Shown here: piece after piece, positions 14,066 to 15,282 of the stretch
How positions within the stretch are numbered: the first letter of the stretch is position 1
Layout of the letters: every line of letters begins with the position of its first letter
Source of the DNA: Coriobacteriia bacterium
GTDB taxonomy: Bacteria > Actinomycetota > Coriobacteriia > Anaerosomatales > SLCP01
DNA: 15,282 nt
NCBI GenBank assembly: GCA_007123455.1
Contig: SKKZ01000051.1
Span: 1 to 15,282 of the forward strand
Direction of reading: 5' to 3'
Made by a program: the position numbers and the translations under genes
The notes under the pieces: generated by a model
Database searches by the model: none
What the model was told of the DNA's origin: nothing
Seen by the model: the letters and a program-made list of their open reading frames with translations, nothing else

Positions 14066-14994
14066 ACGCGCATCGCACCGGTCAGCTCGGACACACGGGA
14101 AAGCCCGTGGCTCCGGCAGAGTTCGGCAAGCCCGTCGGTCACACGGATCACCGTTGTCGGGTCGATGAAGTTGGCGGTTCCCACTGAGATCGCCGTGGCC
14201 CCGGCAAGCAGGAACTCGGCCGCATCGTCGGCCTCACAGATGCCTCCCATGCCCACCACTGGAATGCTCACCGTGCCCGCCACCTGCCATACCATCCGCA
14301 GTGCGACCGGCTTGATCGCCGGACCCGAAAGACCGCCTACCACCCGGGCAAGCTTGGGGCGAAATGTTCCGACGTCGACGGCCATGCCGAGAATCGTGTT
14401 GATCAGTGACACCGCATCGGCTCCGGCAGACTCGACCGCCCGGGCGATCTCGGTGATGTCGGTGACGTTGGGCGAAAGCTTCACGATCAATGGGCGCGCG
14501 GTCACGGCACGGCATGCCCGAACGACCTCCTCGGCCGGAGCGCACGCGGTACCGAACGCCATCCCCCCGGCATCAACGTTCGGGCACGAGATGTTGACCT
14601 CGTACGCGTCGACACGCGCTTCGTCCTCGAGCCGCTCGATGACTGCGACATACTCCTCCGCGGTGTGGCCCGAGACGTTGACGATGATCGGAACATCGAC
14701 CCCGGAGAGCCACGCGAGGTCCTGCTCGCAGAAGGCTTCCACGCCCGGGTTCTGAAGCCCGATCGAGTTGAGCATGCCGCTGGCCGTCTCGGCGATGCGC
14801 GGGGACGGGTTTCCCTCCCAGGGGTGGAGCGACACTCCTTTGGTCACGAGCGCCCCGAGCCGCTCGAGGTCGACGAAGTCGGCGAATTCACGCCCGCTGG
14901 CGAACGTGCCCGAGGCGGTAAGAACGGGTGTCCTGAGAGATATGCTCCCCAGTTTGACGCTCATGTCGACCGTGTGACTCACGTGTGCGCCCAC
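14062..14994 (-). CDS. pyrD: Dihydroorotate dehydrogenase class 1B catalytic subunit, 310 aa
   Basis: Oxidises dihydroorotate to orotate with FMN, passing electrons through PyrK to NAD+. Visible: LTASGTFASGRE (FMN site), TKGVSLHPWEGNP, NSIGLQNPG (76-84), YEVNISCPNV with the catalytic Cys137 typical of class 1, VKLSPNVTDI (171-180), INTILGMAVD, GGLSGPAIKPVAL and GMGGI. Catalytic Cys plus neighbouring pyrK identify class 1B rather than the membrane quinone-linked class 2, which uses Ser. Numbering is from GTG 14994; GTG 14982 and ATG 14964 (MSVKLGS, closest to the family N-terminus) are alternatives, and none has a strong ribosome site. The stop overlaps the next gene as ATGA. Confidence 0.95.
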   Translation of the reverse strand: MGAHVSHTVDMSVKLGSISLRTPVLTASGTFASGREFADFVDLERLGALVTKGVSLHPWEGNPSPRIAETASGMLNSIGLQNPGVEAFCEQDLAWLSGVDVPIIVNVSGHTAEEYVAVIERLEDEARVDAYEVNISCPNVDAGGMAFGTACAPAEEVVRACRAVTARPLIVKLSPNVTDITEIARAVESAGADAVSLINTILGMAVDVGTFRPKLARVVGGLSGPAIKPVALRMVWQVAGTVSIPVVGMGGICEADDAAEFLLAGATAISVGTANFIDPTTVIRVTDGLAELCRSHGLSRVSELTGAMRV

Positions 14995-15010
14995 TCTCTA
15001 TCTCTACTTG

Positions 15011-15022
15011 AGATATATATCT
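15011..15022. other. AT-rich palindrome at the pyrK-pyrD junction
   Basis: AGATATATATCT is a perfect 12-bp palindrome that includes part of the pyrK stop codon. It is conspicuous in GC-rich surroundings and could act as a -10-like region or an operator for internal control of pyrD. No -35 is evident. Confidence 0.3.
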
Positions 15023-15282
15023 ACAACGGAACCTCATGCGGGTCCCACGATACGAGGGCCCCGTCGAAGACCGGACCGTCCACACATGCGCGCTTGAGCC
15101 CTTCCGAGGTCTGCACCACGCACGAAAGGCAGGCGCCGATTCCGCATCCCATCAGGCGCTCGAGCGAGACCTGACACGCCACTCCTGCATCCGCTGCCTG
15201 CGCCGCCACGATGCGCTGCATCGGCTCGGGCCCGCATGTGTACACGACATCGAGTGCCTCGTCGGATATCAGGCTCTCGCAC
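15021..15282 (-). CDS. pyrK: Dihydroorotate dehydrogenase electron-transfer subunit PyrK (5' end outside window)
   Basis: Only the C-terminal 86 residues are present. They contain YTCGPEPMQRIVA, the NAD-binding end of the ferredoxin-reductase-like fold, and the [2Fe-2S] site: Cys residues in MGCGIGACLSC (C-x4-C-x2-C) with the fourth in ACVDGPVF. These motifs are diagnostic for PyrK, the FAD/[2Fe-2S] subunit that links PyrD class 1B to NAD+. The gene ends 26 bases before pyrD, consistent with an operon and an obligate complex. Confidence 0.95.
   Translation of the reverse strand, partial: CESLISDEALDVVYTCGPEPMQRIVAAQAADAGVACQVSLERLMGCGIGACLSCVVQTSEGLKRACVDGPVFDGALVSWDPHEVPL

Overview
The window is a GC-rich, densely packed bacterial chromosome segment. 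It fits an anaerobic or microaerophilic actinobacterium, possibly of the Coriobacteriia/OPB41 kind; that placement is my inference, not a search result. Three things point there: an actinobacterial-type integration host factor (mIHF) directly upstream of gmk-rpoZ, a PyrD class 1B enzyme paired with PyrK, and an Fe-S/rubrerythrin-type redox and oxygen-defence cluster. No tRNA, rRNA, CRISPR array, insertion sequence or phage gene was seen.

Layout, left to right. (1) 1-3933, minus strand: two overlapping genes for large membrane proteins, each with a multi-helix N-terminus, a GGDEF domain and an HD-GYP domain. They look like diverged tandem paralogues for cyclic-di-GMP signalling, and the downstream one runs off the left edge. 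(2) 3995-5212, minus: a PLP-dependent alpha-oxoamine synthase closest in motifs to serine palmitoyltransferase, with a 22-bp dyad in its leader. (3) 5335-6342, minus: a NapH-like polytopic Fe-S protein. It is divergent from (4) a plus-strand pair at 6473-7611, a DJ-1/PfpI protein and a rubrerythrin-like protein with an N-terminal rubredoxin-type knuckle. (5) A strong bidirectional terminator at 7636-7673 separates these from (6) a minus-strand operon, transcribed mihF-gmk-rpoZ-thiI-DUF3524 glycosyltransferase (11260 down to 7696), with a good promoter at 11306-11335. (7) At the right end is a minus-strand pyrimidine operon, pyrK(partial)-pyrD-[unknown membrane-anchored protein]-pyrF-pyrE.

How the genes work together. 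PyrK/PyrD, PyrF and PyrE cover the late steps of UMP synthesis. The mihF operon joins nucleoid architecture, GMP phosphorylation, an RNA polymerase subunit and two probable tRNA modifiers: ThiI (s4U8) and a homologue of the queuosine mannosyltransferase QTMAN/GTDC1. Many junctions overlap or are separated by fewer than 11 nt, which suggests translational coupling. The observations most worth follow-up are the QTMAN-like gene translationally coupled to thiI, the unrecognised membrane-anchored protein inside the pyr operon, the SPT-like enzyme with its palindromic leader, degenerate signalling motifs in the GGDEF/HD-GYP pair, and a possible CTG start for gmk.
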